A stretch of 20,523 bases of DNA, taken from positions 1 through 20,523 of the forward strand of contig CAYOLJ010000012.1 in assembly GCA_964404805.1 (NCBI GenBank), given 5' to 3'. How positions within the stretch are numbered: position 1 is the stretch's first letter; each line of letters begins with the position of its first letter. Positions 7,848 to 15,767 of the stretch are shown here, in pieces. Below the pieces are notes generated by a model. That model saw only the letters and a list, made by a program, of their open reading frames with translations. It was not told the DNA's origin and did no database searches. Origin of the DNA: Peribacter sp964404805 (GTDB taxonomy: Bacteria > Patescibacteriota > Gracilibacteria > Peribacterales > Peribacteraceae). Made by a program: the position numbers and the translations under genes.

Positions 7848-9536
7848 ATGCAGAAGACCTGTTCTAGCCCTTGGTGCAAGCAGCCGTTCGAGGTGACGAA
7901 AAGCGATCTTGCCCTCCTCGATCGAGTCTCACCGATGATTGCCGGCAAAAAGTATGCCCTTCCATCCCCCGCACTCTGTCCGGATTGTCGGCAGCAGAGG
8001 AGGATTACGTATCGAAACGAACGAAATTTCTACCGACGGAAGTGTGATAGAACCGCAAAGGAAACCGTTTCCATTTATTCTGAGGATAAGAAATGCATAG
8101 TCTACGACCAAGCCGTCTGGTGGAGTGATGATTGGGATCAGCTCGCAGCTGGCAGGCCGTACGATTTCTCTCATCCATTCTTTGAGCAATTTCATGATCT
8201 TAGCCTTGTCGCTCCGCGACCATGTATTGTGAATATGAGCAGCGAGAATTCTGCCTACACAAATCATTCAGCGTACAACCGGAACTGCTACATGTGCATC
8301 AATTCCGGGTACAGCGAGGACTGTTTTTATACGAGCGATTTCACGATCAATAGTAAGAATTGTGCCGACTGCCTTGCTGTTCAAAAATGCGAATGTTGTT
8401 ATGAGTGTGTCGACAGTAAACAATGTTCTTTCTCTTCCTTCCTTCACGAGTGCATCAACTGCGCGGACTGCTCCTTCTGCTACGATTGTCAGGGATGCCA
8501 TGATTGCTTTGGGTGCTGGAATCTCCGTCACCAGCAGTACTGCATTGAAAACGAACAACTGACGAAGGAAGCATACGAAGCAAAAATCAAGACCGTACAG
8601 CCGACTACGTGGAGTGCGATGCAGAAGAGCTCTGTTGCATTCAAGAACGAAGTTGCCAAAAATGCTCTACATAAAGCCGTTATTTTGGAGCACTGCGAGA
8701 ATGTGAAGGGCAATCACAACGATCACTGCAAGAACTGCAGCAACTGCTACTACGTCTTTGAATCAGAAGACTGTGCCTATTGCTACGACACGGGTGCCGT
8801 GAAGAGCTGCATGGATTCCCTCGAGCCTTACCGCGGGGAACTCCAATACGAATCTCACGGCTGTAATCTTGGTTATTCCCTTTGTGTCTGTTCCAAGTGC
8901 TACGAGTGCAAATCGACCCTCTACAGTCAGTATTGCTGGTACTGCACGGATTGTTTCGGATGCTTCGGGCTTAGGAGCAAGAAATACTGCATTCTCAATA
9001 AGCAATATACCAAAGAAGAATACGAAGCACTCGTCCCAAAGATCATTGAAGCAATGATCAAATCGGGTGAGTGTGGAAACTTCTTCCCAGCACATCTCTC
9101 ATTATTTGGATACAACGAGACTGCCGCGCACAGGTATTACCCGCTTGAGAAGGCCGAGGTCCTTAAGCGTGGATGGAAATGGCACGATCAAAAAGATGAC
9201 ATCCCGCAAGTGTCGAAAGTTATCCCGGGTGCTCAATTACCGCATACCATCGATGACATACCAGATGATATTCTGAGCTGGGCTATCGAGTGTGAGGGAA
9301 CTAAACGCCCTTTTCGCGTTGTGAAGCAGGAACTGGAATTCTATAGAACAAACAGCCTTCCTGTACCGCATCTGCATCCCGATGAACGCTTTCGGCGTCG
9401 CGCTCTTCTTCGTAATCCCCGTAAACTCTGGAAGCGCAATTGTATGAAGTGCAAGAAGGAAATCCAAACCACCTACTCGCCCGAACGACCGGAAATTGTT
9501 TATTGCGAAGAGTGCTATCTGAAGGAGGTATACTGA
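7848..9536 (+). CDS. Cys-rich zinc-ribbon paralog E
   Basis: This 562-residue protein has the most cysteines of the set (49). The ribbon is of the four-residue spacing type (C5, C10, then C44, C47). The second ribbon is partly degenerate (C65). Module 1 is especially rich, with a run of Cys pairs (CADCSFCYDCQGCHDCFGC), and module 2 ends CFGCFGLRSKKYCILNKQ. The C-terminal subfamily is shared with C, F, G, H and I (IPDDILSWAIECEGTKRPF). The C-terminal ribbon lies at about 535-559 and the protein ends CEECYLKEVY. E is separated from D by a repeat, has its own -10 element, and is followed 43 bases later by regulator R2, suggesting an E-R2 unit. Function unknown. Confidence 0.88.
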   Translation: MQKTCSSPWCKQPFEVTKSDLALLDRVSPMIAGKKYALPSPALCPDCRQQRRITYRNERNFYRRKCDRTAKETVSIYSEDKKCIVYDQAVWWSDDWDQLAAGRPYDFSHPFFEQFHDLSLVAPRPCIVNMSSENSAYTNHSAYNRNCYMCINSGYSEDCFYTSDFTINSKNCADCLAVQKCECCYECVDSKQCSFSSFLHECINCADCSFCYDCQGCHDCFGCWNLRHQQYCIENEQLTKEAYEAKIKTVQPTTWSAMQKSSVAFKNEVAKNALHKAVILEHCENVKGNHNDHCKNCSNCYYVFESEDCAYCYDTGAVKSCMDSLEPYRGELQYESHGCNLGYSLCVCSKCYECKSTLYSQYCWYCTDCFGCFGLRSKKYCILNKQYTKEEYEALVPKIIEAMIKSGECGNFFPAHLSLFGYNETAAHRYYPLEKAEVLKRGWKWHDQKDDIPQVSKVIPGAQLPHTIDDIPDDILSWAIECEGTKRPFRVVKQELEFYRTNSLPVPHLHPDERFRRRALLRNPRKLWKRNCMKCKKEIQTTYSPERPEIVYCEECYLKEVY

Positions 9537-9545
9537 CAAATATAC

Positions 9546-9573
9546 TTAACATTCTTTTTTCATCATCTATACT
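9546..9573 (+). promoter_or_regulatory. Promoter of regulator R2 (leaderless)
   Basis: TTAACA (9546-9551) and TATACT (9568-9573) are separated by 16 bases; each matches the sigma-70 consensus at 5 of 6 positions. The ATG of R2 follows after 6 bases, so the transcript should begin at or next to the start codon. Two further TATACT copies lie at 9529-9534 and 9541-9546. Confidence 0.6.
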
Positions 9574-9579
9574 CTCCGC

Positions 9580-10377
9580 ATGCGTCGCAAGATTGAGCAC
9601 ACTCTTCGGCTGGCAGGACTCCGTGAAGAAGAAGTGACGATGTACCTTCATCTTCTCAGGCTCAAGCGTGCTTCGATGCCTGAGCTGATTGCAGAAACAA
9701 ACCTCAATGTTATGACTGCCTATCGGACGATGAAGCGTCTGCAGGAACGGGGGCTGGTACAGGCGATGGAAATCAATCAGAAGCAATCGGTGTATGTACC
9801 TCTTACGCTTGACGCGCTCATTCAGACTTTGGGGGCGCAAGAGCGGTCTATTCGTCGACTTCAACTGACGCTCAAGAATCTTGACCCCCTTCTTTCCTAC
9901 ATGGATACGGCTGAAGAACCTCGTGCAGAGAACAGTGAAGAGCCTGTCACGATTGCCGAGGGATTCGATGCGTTTCGAGAAGAGTACCTAAAGATTCCCG
10001 ATCTCTGCGAAGACGAATTCCTCTGTATGGGTTCTATGCAGAATTACTGGAAAGTCGCAGGCATGTCTGACGAGGCCCCTGAAGAACTGGCATTCCGTCA
10101 TAAGCGCTTCAAGAGAAATATGTCCTGTCGCGTCTTCAATACATACTCATCCGAGTCGGCGGCCTTCGCGAAGCGTGATTCAAAGGAATTACGAACGACG
10201 CGCCTCGTGGATACGATCCCTGTTTCTAAGGATTACCTTGGGTATACCAAAGATCATGTTCGTCACTTCATCTGTGATGAGGAATATCCACGGGTCATTA
10301 TCATCCGACATCCGGAACTCGTTACCCTCTACCGTGATCAGTTTGAGCGTATGTGGCAGGCGGGAGTTGGCGCGTGA
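9580..10377 (+). CDS. TrmB-like winged-helix transcriptional regulator (R2)
   Basis: A 265-residue regulator. Residues 1-75 form a winged helix (GLREEEVTMYLHLL, then a recognition helix with NVMTAYRTMKRLQERGLV). A helical segment (about 80-106) could pair subunits, and a C-terminal domain (about 125-262) is of the kind that binds an effector in this family. It is clearly related to R1 and R3 in layout but divergent in the effector domain, so the three may sense different signals. It lies inside the Cys-rich array, 43 bases behind E, with its own promoter. The ATG at 9580 is supported by the -10 position. Targets and ligand are unknown. Confidence 0.83.
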   Translation: MRRKIEHTLRLAGLREEEVTMYLHLLRLKRASMPELIAETNLNVMTAYRTMKRLQERGLVQAMEINQKQSVYVPLTLDALIQTLGAQERSIRRLQLTLKNLDPLLSYMDTAEEPRAENSEEPVTIAEGFDAFREEYLKIPDLCEDEFLCMGSMQNYWKVAGMSDEAPEELAFRHKRFKRNMSCRVFNTYSSESAAFAKRDSKELRTTRLVDTIPVSKDYLGYTKDHVRHFICDEEYPRVIIIRHPELVTLYRDQFERMWQAGVGA

Positions 10378-10676
10378 TTGATTCGTGAGTGGACAACCTA
10401 CGGTTTTCCCCTCACGGACACCCCTTTCCCTATAAGGTGTCGCTCCAGTGGCGGGTCCCGGCGGAGCCACCCACCACTTCGCGACGATGTATTTCATTGT
10501 TCGTGAATTTCTCATTGAACACCGTAGAATCATTAATTGATGATGCGAAAAATGATGGTTTTTCACATGTCTCTGTGAAGATATTTTCCATGGGATCATT
10601 TTTTCTTTCGAGAATTCCGCAGATGGCATTTCTTGAGTTGCATTGCGGTGCACTGCCTCTCTAGAGTGATTACGAT
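10378..10676. other. 299-base intergenic region before F
   Basis: I find no convincing gene here. It holds a possible CGTGAG/CTCACG stem (from 10384) behind R2, the strong hairpin at 10439-10485, and then AT-rich DNA up to the ATG of F. A TAGAAT at 10525-10530 could be a -10 but has no partner -35. The promoter of F could not be placed with confidence; TAGAGT at 10662-10667, 9 bases from the ATG, is the nearest candidate. Confidence 0.5.
10439..10485. repeat. Palindromic repeat hairpin behind R2
   Basis: GTCGC (10439-10443) pairs with GCGAC (10481-10485), and inside it AGTGGCGGGT (10447-10456) pairs with ACCCACCACT (10469-10478) with one mismatch, leaving a 12-base GC-rich loop. The high GC compared with its surroundings and the absence of any T tract suggest a dispersed repeat rather than a standard terminator. 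Confidence 0.55.
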
Positions 10677-12359
10677 ATGTCGCATTCGTGCAAGCAGTGC
10701 TCATCGGTTTTTGAGATCACACAGGACGATCTCGCCTTCCTCGATAAGCTCTCTCCTGTATTTCACGGCAAGAAGTACGCGATCCCGCCTCCCGCGCTCT
10801 GTCCTGATTGTCGGCAGCAGCGTCGGCTCTTTTGGCGTAACGAGCGCAGCTTGTATCGCCGGACATGTGATCTCTGTAAGAAATCCATTGTCTCGATGTA
10901 CCCGCAAGAGAGCGTGTTTCCTGTGTACTGCACGGAATGTTGGTGGAGCGATCAGTGGCATCCCAGTGATTTCGGACGGGAGGTGAATTTTGACCGCCCG
11001 TTCTTCCCGCAGATGAAGGAGCTCCAGAATGTGGTCCCACGTCTAGCGCTCAATGTCATCAATAACGAAAACTCCGATTTCATCAATCATTCCGGTTCGA
11101 ATAAGAACTGCTACCTGATCTTCGCTGCGGAGTTCAATGAAGACTGCTTGTACGGCTATCAGGTGATCAAGTCCACCGGCTGCACCGATACCTGTGATTG
11201 CACCGAGTCTCATTACTGCTACGAAGTGATCGATGCCGATAAATGCCATTCACTCCTCTTTTCACAGAACTGCACCAATTGCTCCTCCTCCGCTTTTCTC
11301 TTCGATTGCAAAGGATGCACGGACTGCCTGCTTTCGACGAATCTGCGCAATAAGCACTACGTCATCCGCAACAAGCAATATTCCAAGGAGGAGTATCTCC
11401 GCTTAAGGCAGGAGGTCATGGACACGATTGCGCGGGGCAAACTTTCTGAAGTTCTGCAGGAATTCAGTCTTCTGAAAGAGAATGGCATCCATCGTGCGCT
11501 CGAGGTGGTGAGCTGCGAGAATGTCACGGGTGACTACCTCAAGAATTCACGGAACATCCGTCACTGCTTCGATGTTTCGTATGCTGAAGACTGCGCATAC
11601 ATCTTTACGGGATTCCAAATCAAAGACCTCATGGATGTGTGTCACACCACCGACGCGCAGCTGGGGTACGATTCTCTGAGTCTTGGCTACGGTTCGTACA
11701 ATACGGTCTTCACGCACGGGTCGTGGGGCAGTAAGAATCTGCTCTACTGCGACATCGTCCAGACGGGATCGGACATGTGTGGATGTGTGTGCATGAAGCC
11801 CGGCAAGCACTGCGTGCTCAACAAGCAGTATACGAAGGGGGAGTATGAAGCGCTGGTGTCCAAGGTCATCGAGCTCATGCAGAAGTCTGGCGAATGGGGA
11901 GAGTTCTTTCCTGCGGGTATCTCACCGTTTGCGTACAACGAGACCACGGCGCAGATGTACTTCCCGCTCACGCCAGCCGAAGCAAAGAAGAGGGGATTTC
12001 CGTGGCGCGAGCTTACGGAGGAGTCGCTCAACGTGACGAAGACCATCCCAGCATCCAAACTACCTGCAGCAATCGACGAGATCCCGGACGATATTCTAAA
12101 TTGGGCGATTACCTGCGAGGTCACCGGGCGACCGTTCAAAGTGGTGAAGAAGGAACTCGCACTCTATCGCTCACAACGCTTGCCTGTTCCGCACATGCAT
12201 CCCGATGAGCGGCACCGACAACGCATGCAGAAGAAGAATCCCCGCACGCTCTTCACGCGTACCTGCATGAAGTGTCAGAAATCGATCGAGACAACGTACG
12301 CTCCAAAACAAAAGGAAACTGTCTATTGCGAAGAGTGCTACTTAAAAGAGGTATACTGA
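10677..12359 (+). CDS. Cys-rich zinc-ribbon paralog F, two complete C-x17-C ribbons
   Basis: This 560-residue member has 34 cysteines. The N-terminal ribbon is complete (C5, C8, C42, C45). Uniquely, the second ribbon is also complete: C64, C67, C85, C88, with exactly 17 residues between the pairs, the same spacing as the C-terminal ribbon (C530, C533, C551, C554). The surrounding sequence also matches, which shows that the two ribbons are copies of one unit. Module 1 is typical; module 2 is poorer in Cys in its centre (LGYGSYNTVFTHGSWGS) and ends CGCVCMKPGKHCVLNKQ. It belongs to the C/E/G/H/I subfamily (DEIPDDILNWAITCEVTGRPF). F opens a tight F-G-H run. Function unknown. Confidence 0.88.
   Translation: MSHSCKQCSSVFEITQDDLAFLDKLSPVFHGKKYAIPPPALCPDCRQQRRLFWRNERSLYRRTCDLCKKSIVSMYPQESVFPVYCTECWWSDQWHPSDFGREVNFDRPFFPQMKELQNVVPRLALNVINNENSDFINHSGSNKNCYLIFAAEFNEDCLYGYQVIKSTGCTDTCDCTESHYCYEVIDADKCHSLLFSQNCTNCSSSAFLFDCKGCTDCLLSTNLRNKHYVIRNKQYSKEEYLRLRQEVMDTIARGKLSEVLQEFSLLKENGIHRALEVVSCENVTGDYLKNSRNIRHCFDVSYAEDCAYIFTGFQIKDLMDVCHTTDAQLGYDSLSLGYGSYNTVFTHGSWGSKNLLYCDIVQTGSDMCGCVCMKPGKHCVLNKQYTKGEYEALVSKVIELMQKSGEWGEFFPAGISPFAYNETTAQMYFPLTPAEAKKRGFPWRELTEESLNVTKTIPASKLPAAIDEIPDDILNWAITCEVTGRPFKVVKKELALYRSQRLPVPHMHPDERHRQRMQKKNPRTLFTRTCMKCQKSIETTYAPKQKETVYCEECYLKEVY
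12352..12357 (+). promoter_or_regulatory. TATACT across the stop of F, candidate -10 for G
   Basis: GTA TAC TGA of F gives TATACT, with 8 bases to ATG 12366. This favours the ATG over the TTG at 12360, which would lie only 2 bases behind the hexamer. Confidence 0.35.
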
Positions 12360-12365
12360 TTGACG

Positions 12366-14018
12366 ATGCAGCAAAGCTGCCAAACTTGTGGTGCAACTTT
12401 CACTCTAGGCAAGAGGGAAGTCGAACTCTATGCATCTTTTGATCAGGTGCCCATTTCTCTTTGTTTCACCTGTCTGCAGAAACACCATCTAAGCTTTCGC
12501 AACGGGCGCAATCTCTACTCGCGCACATGTGACCTGACCGGCGAGAAGATCATCACGAATTACGCGCCGGAAAAGCCGTACAAGGTATACAAACGCGATG
12601 AATGGTATGGCGACAGGTGGTCGGCAAACGAGTTTGGGAGAGACTTTAATTTTGATCGGACTTTTTTCGAGCAGTACAAGGAATTGCAGTTGGATGTTCC
12701 GCGGTGTGCTCTACTCAATATCAACCCCGAGAATAGCGATTACTGCAACATGTGCACGGATAATAAGAATTGTTACCTCGTCTTTGGCGGGGACTACAAC
12801 GAGGACTCTCTCTATTGCTCCATGAATATGCGCAATAGAAACCTAGTGGACTCCGATTACAGCAACCGAAACGAACTGTGCTATTGGCTCATGAATTCTC
12901 ATGATTGCTATGGAACGCGGTTTGCTTTCGATTCGAGCAACTGCAGTAACTGCGCCTTCATCAGCAATTGCACAGGGTGTTCCGATTGTATTCTCTGTAC
13001 GAATCTTGCGAACAAAACGCACTGCATTCGCAATGAACAGCTGAGCAAGGATGCATATCTTGAGCAGAAAGAAGAATTGCTTGGGGGCTATGCCCAACAA
13101 CAGAAGCTCTTTCATGAGCATGTAGAACAGCGCAAAAAACGAATTGTGAAGAGCCATTACGTTCTTGCGAGCGAGCACTGTACCGGTGACTACATTACGC
13201 ACTCGAAAGGATGTGAGAATTGCTATCTCACGTGGGATTCCGAGGATTTGGTAAATGTATTGCTCGCGGATCACCAGAAAGATTCCCTCAATTGCAGTTA
13301 TGTTGGTGGCGCTGGGGGCGGACGTTGTTTCAATCAGGTTGCGACGATCAATGGCAGTGAATGTTCCTGCTCATTCTTCACAAGTGATACATATCATGCC
13401 GAATATTCAGAAATAACATCACAGTGCAAATACATCTTTGGCTGTATTGGCTTGCAGCACAAGGAGTACTGCATCTTCAATAAGCAGTACACGCGTGACG
13501 AGTTCTTTGCGCTTCGTACGAAGATCATCAAGCACATGAAGAAAACGGAGGAGTGGGGAAATTTCTTCCCAAAAGAGCTTTCATGCTTTGCTTACAATGA
13601 ATCAACGGCTTCTGAGTACTATCCACTTTCAAAAAAATCCGCATTGGAAGAAGGATTTTCCTGGCGAGAAGAAAAACAACAAGTTTCTAGCGCTACCAAA
13701 ATCATTCCAGCTGAGAAACTCCCCGATTCTATTGATGAAATTCCGGATGATATTCTCAACTGGGCCGTGATCTGCGAGCGTAGCGGAAAGCCGTTTCGCC
13801 TCGTGAAACAGGAGCTGGAATTTTATCGGCAGATGCACCTGCCGGTTCCGCATCTGGAGCCCAATGAGCGTTTTGCAGAACGAATGAAGTTCATGAATCC
13901 ATTCCATCTCCATACAAGCAAGTGCACAAAATGCGAGAAGGAAATCCAAACCACTTATGCGCCGCAGCGGCCAGAAATCGTCTATTGCGAAGAGTGCTAT
14001 TTAAAGGAAGTATACTAA
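12366..14018 (+). CDS. Cys-rich zinc-ribbon paralog G
   Basis: A 550-residue member with 35 cysteines. The N-terminal ribbon is complete but compact (C5, C8, C33, C36; CFTCLQKHH replaces the usual CPDCRQQRR). The second ribbon is degenerate (CDLTGEKIITNY). Module 1 contains CSNCAFISNCTGCSDCILC. Module 2 is depleted of Cys in its middle, with a glycine run (GGAGGG), and ends FGCIGLQHKEYCIFNKQ. The C-terminal block (DEIPDDILNWAVICERSGKPF) and C-terminal ribbon are standard, ending CEECYLKEVY. I chose ATG 12366 over the in-frame TTG 12360 because the siblings start MQxxC. It lies 6 bases behind F and 4 bases ahead of H. Function unknown. Confidence 0.87.
   Translation: MQQSCQTCGATFTLGKREVELYASFDQVPISLCFTCLQKHHLSFRNGRNLYSRTCDLTGEKIITNYAPEKPYKVYKRDEWYGDRWSANEFGRDFNFDRTFFEQYKELQLDVPRCALLNINPENSDYCNMCTDNKNCYLVFGGDYNEDSLYCSMNMRNRNLVDSDYSNRNELCYWLMNSHDCYGTRFAFDSSNCSNCAFISNCTGCSDCILCTNLANKTHCIRNEQLSKDAYLEQKEELLGGYAQQQKLFHEHVEQRKKRIVKSHYVLASEHCTGDYITHSKGCENCYLTWDSEDLVNVLLADHQKDSLNCSYVGGAGGGRCFNQVATINGSECSCSFFTSDTYHAEYSEITSQCKYIFGCIGLQHKEYCIFNKQYTRDEFFALRTKIIKHMKKTEEWGNFFPKELSCFAYNESTASEYYPLSKKSALEEGFSWREEKQQVSSATKIIPAEKLPDSIDEIPDDILNWAVICERSGKPFRLVKQELEFYRQMHLPVPHLEPNERFAERMKFMNPFHLHTSKCTKCEKEIQTTYAPQRPEIVYCEECYLKEVY
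14011..14016 (+). promoter_or_regulatory. TATACT across the stop of G, candidate -10 for H
   Basis: GTA TAC TAA of G gives TATACT, followed after 6 bases by the ATG of H. This is the same gap as at R2. The stop codon is TAA here rather than TGA, yet the hexamer is kept. Confidence 0.38.
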
Positions 14019-14022
14019 TCAT

Positions 14023-15717
14023 ATGCAACAGACCTGCCACAACGCCTGGTGCAAAGCCGCCTTCGAGATTCATCCCGATGAAGAGGTTTTTCTACAAAAG
14101 ATCGGTTGGACATTTGGAAAGACGAACATCCACCCTCCTTTACCTGTCTACTGTCCTAACTGTCGCCTGAAGAACCGCACGTGTCACCGCAACGAGAGGA
14201 ATTTCTACCGCAGGACCGCGACACTCACTGGCAAGGAGATGATTTCCGTCTACCACAAAGAGCCGCTCTGGGGCCCGTCGGATGCGGTGTACACGCACGA
14301 TGAGTGGAACGATGATCAGCAGGATTTTATTGAACACGGTCGTCCTTACGATTTCTCCCATCCATTCTTCGTTCAATTTGGCGAGCTGCACAAGGCCGTT
14401 CCGCGCCTCGGTTCGATGGTCATCGGGAACGAAAACTGCGACTTCACCGCGGGGACGGGGTACTGCAGGAACTGCTATCTCATCAATTCCTCGGAATACT
14501 GTGAGGATTGTTACTACGGCAAGCTCCTCCAGAGCTGCAAAGACAGCGTCGATTGTTCCTACCTCTACAATTCCGAGCTCTGCTACGAATGCTTCAGCGT
14601 CTATAAGTCCTACAGCTGCACGTTTGTCTCTTTTTCCGTGAACTGCCGCGACTGCCTCTTCTCCACGCATCTGCAGGGGTGTAGCAACTGCTGTCTCTGT
14701 TCGAATTTGCGTCAGAAACAGTATCATTTTCTCAATCAGCCGCTCACGAAGGAAGAATACGAGCGACGCGTCCGTGAACTTCGCGGTTCATCCGCAAAGA
14801 TGGAAGAGATGCGCGGTAAGTGGGCGGATCTACAGAAGACGATGATTCATCGGTATGCGAATATCGTGAACAGCGAGAGCTGCACAGGGGATTTCATCGA
14901 AAATTCCAAGAACTGTCTTGATTGCTACGACGTGAACGAGAGTCAGGACTGCCGGTACGTTATTGTGGGCGTTCAGGTGAAGGATAACTACGACTGCTCG
15001 AACATGTATATCAAGCCAGAGCTCTGTTACGAAACGCTCGGCACTATCGAAGTGTACAACTGTGCCTACTCCCTCTTTGTCTTCCATAGCCAAAACCTGC
15101 TCTACTGCGAGTACTGCTTCAACTGCAAAGATTGTTTTGGCTGTGTGGGACTTCGGCGCAAGCAGTACTGTATTTTCAACACGCAGTACTCCAAAGAAGA
15201 GTACGAACGGATTGTTCCGCAGATCATCGAACGAATGAAGGAGACAGGGGAGTGGGGTCTCTACTTTCCTCCATCGCTCTCGCCCTTCGGTTACAACGAG
15301 TCACTCGCGCACGAGTACCTTCCGCTTACAGAGAAAGAGGCTCATGTGCAGGGGTACTACTGGAGAAAGACGGAGGAGAAGAAGCTTATAGTTTCCAAAA
15401 CCATTCCTGCCGCTCGTTTGCCGGATTCCATCGACGATACCCCAGATGACGTCGTCGACTGGGCAATTGTCTGTGAGAAGACAAAACGACCATTCCGTAT
15501 TCTCAAACAGGAACTCGATTTCTATCGTCGTCAGAAGCTTCCCATCCCGCATCTCCATCCCGATGAGCGCTACGATAGGCGTCTTGCACTCCGCAATCCT
15601 CGAAAGCTTTTCTCCCGCACCTGCATGAAGTGCCAGGAGTCAATTGAGACGACCTACGCCCCCGAGCGGCCAGAAACAGTTTATTGCGAGGAGTGTTACC
15701 TGAAGGAGGTATACTGA
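14023..15717 (+). CDS. Cys-rich zinc-ribbon paralog H
   Basis: A 564-residue member, the longest, with 39 cysteines. The ribbon is of the C-x4-C type (C5, C10, then C44, C47 in CPNC). The second ribbon has lost all of its cysteines (RRTATLTGKEMISVY). Module 1 ends CSNCCLCSNLRQKQYHFLNQ and module 2 ends CFGCVGLRRKQYCIFNTQ, showing the shared module-closing motif clearly. The EWGLYFP block, the IVCEKTKRPFRILKQELDFY block and the C-terminal ribbon are intact. Part of its 3' end is identical over 31 bases to that of I. It is followed by regulator R3 after 50 bases. Function unknown. Confidence 0.88.
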   Translation: MQQTCHNAWCKAAFEIHPDEEVFLQKIGWTFGKTNIHPPLPVYCPNCRLKNRTCHRNERNFYRRTATLTGKEMISVYHKEPLWGPSDAVYTHDEWNDDQQDFIEHGRPYDFSHPFFVQFGELHKAVPRLGSMVIGNENCDFTAGTGYCRNCYLINSSEYCEDCYYGKLLQSCKDSVDCSYLYNSELCYECFSVYKSYSCTFVSFSVNCRDCLFSTHLQGCSNCCLCSNLRQKQYHFLNQPLTKEEYERRVRELRGSSAKMEEMRGKWADLQKTMIHRYANIVNSESCTGDFIENSKNCLDCYDVNESQDCRYVIVGVQVKDNYDCSNMYIKPELCYETLGTIEVYNCAYSLFVFHSQNLLYCEYCFNCKDCFGCVGLRRKQYCIFNTQYSKEEYERIVPQIIERMKETGEWGLYFPPSLSPFGYNESLAHEYLPLTEKEAHVQGYYWRKTEEKKLIVSKTIPAARLPDSIDDTPDDVVDWAIVCEKTKRPFRILKQELDFYRRQKLPIPHLHPDERYDRRLALRNPRKLFSRTCMKCQESIETTYAPERPETVYCEECYLKEVY

Positions 15718-15732
15718 ATTATGGTTGGATAC

Positions 15733-15761
15733 TTGCTAAGTAGTTAATATTATTGTTTAAT
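15733..15761 (+). promoter_or_regulatory. Promoter of regulator R3 (leaderless)
   Basis: TTGCTA (15733-15738) and TTTAAT (15756-15761) have a 17-base spacer; the -10 matches consensus at 5 of 6 positions and ends 6 bases before ATG 15768. This supports the ATG over the in-frame TTG at 15753. Confidence 0.5.
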
Positions 15762-15764
15762 ATT
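15744..15764. repeat. Direct repeat TTAATATT x2 over the R3 promoter
   Basis: TTAATATT occurs at 15744-15751 and 15757-15764, 13 bases apart, overlapping the proposed -10 and start region of R3. Each copy contains the palindrome AATATT, which also occurs at 921-926 next to R1. It is a candidate autoregulatory site; AT-rich chance repetition is the alternative. Confidence 0.3.
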
Positions 15765-15767
15765 CCC

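Noticed and set aside
10540..10578. Tiny leaderless-looking frame (12 codons) 9 bases after TAGAAT
   Set aside because: It is too short to judge, with no -35 and no conservation evidence.
10389..10664. Plus-strand 91-codon open frame between R2 and F
   Set aside because: It runs through the GC hairpin repeat, has no recognisable motif and no start signal; I treat the region as intergenic.
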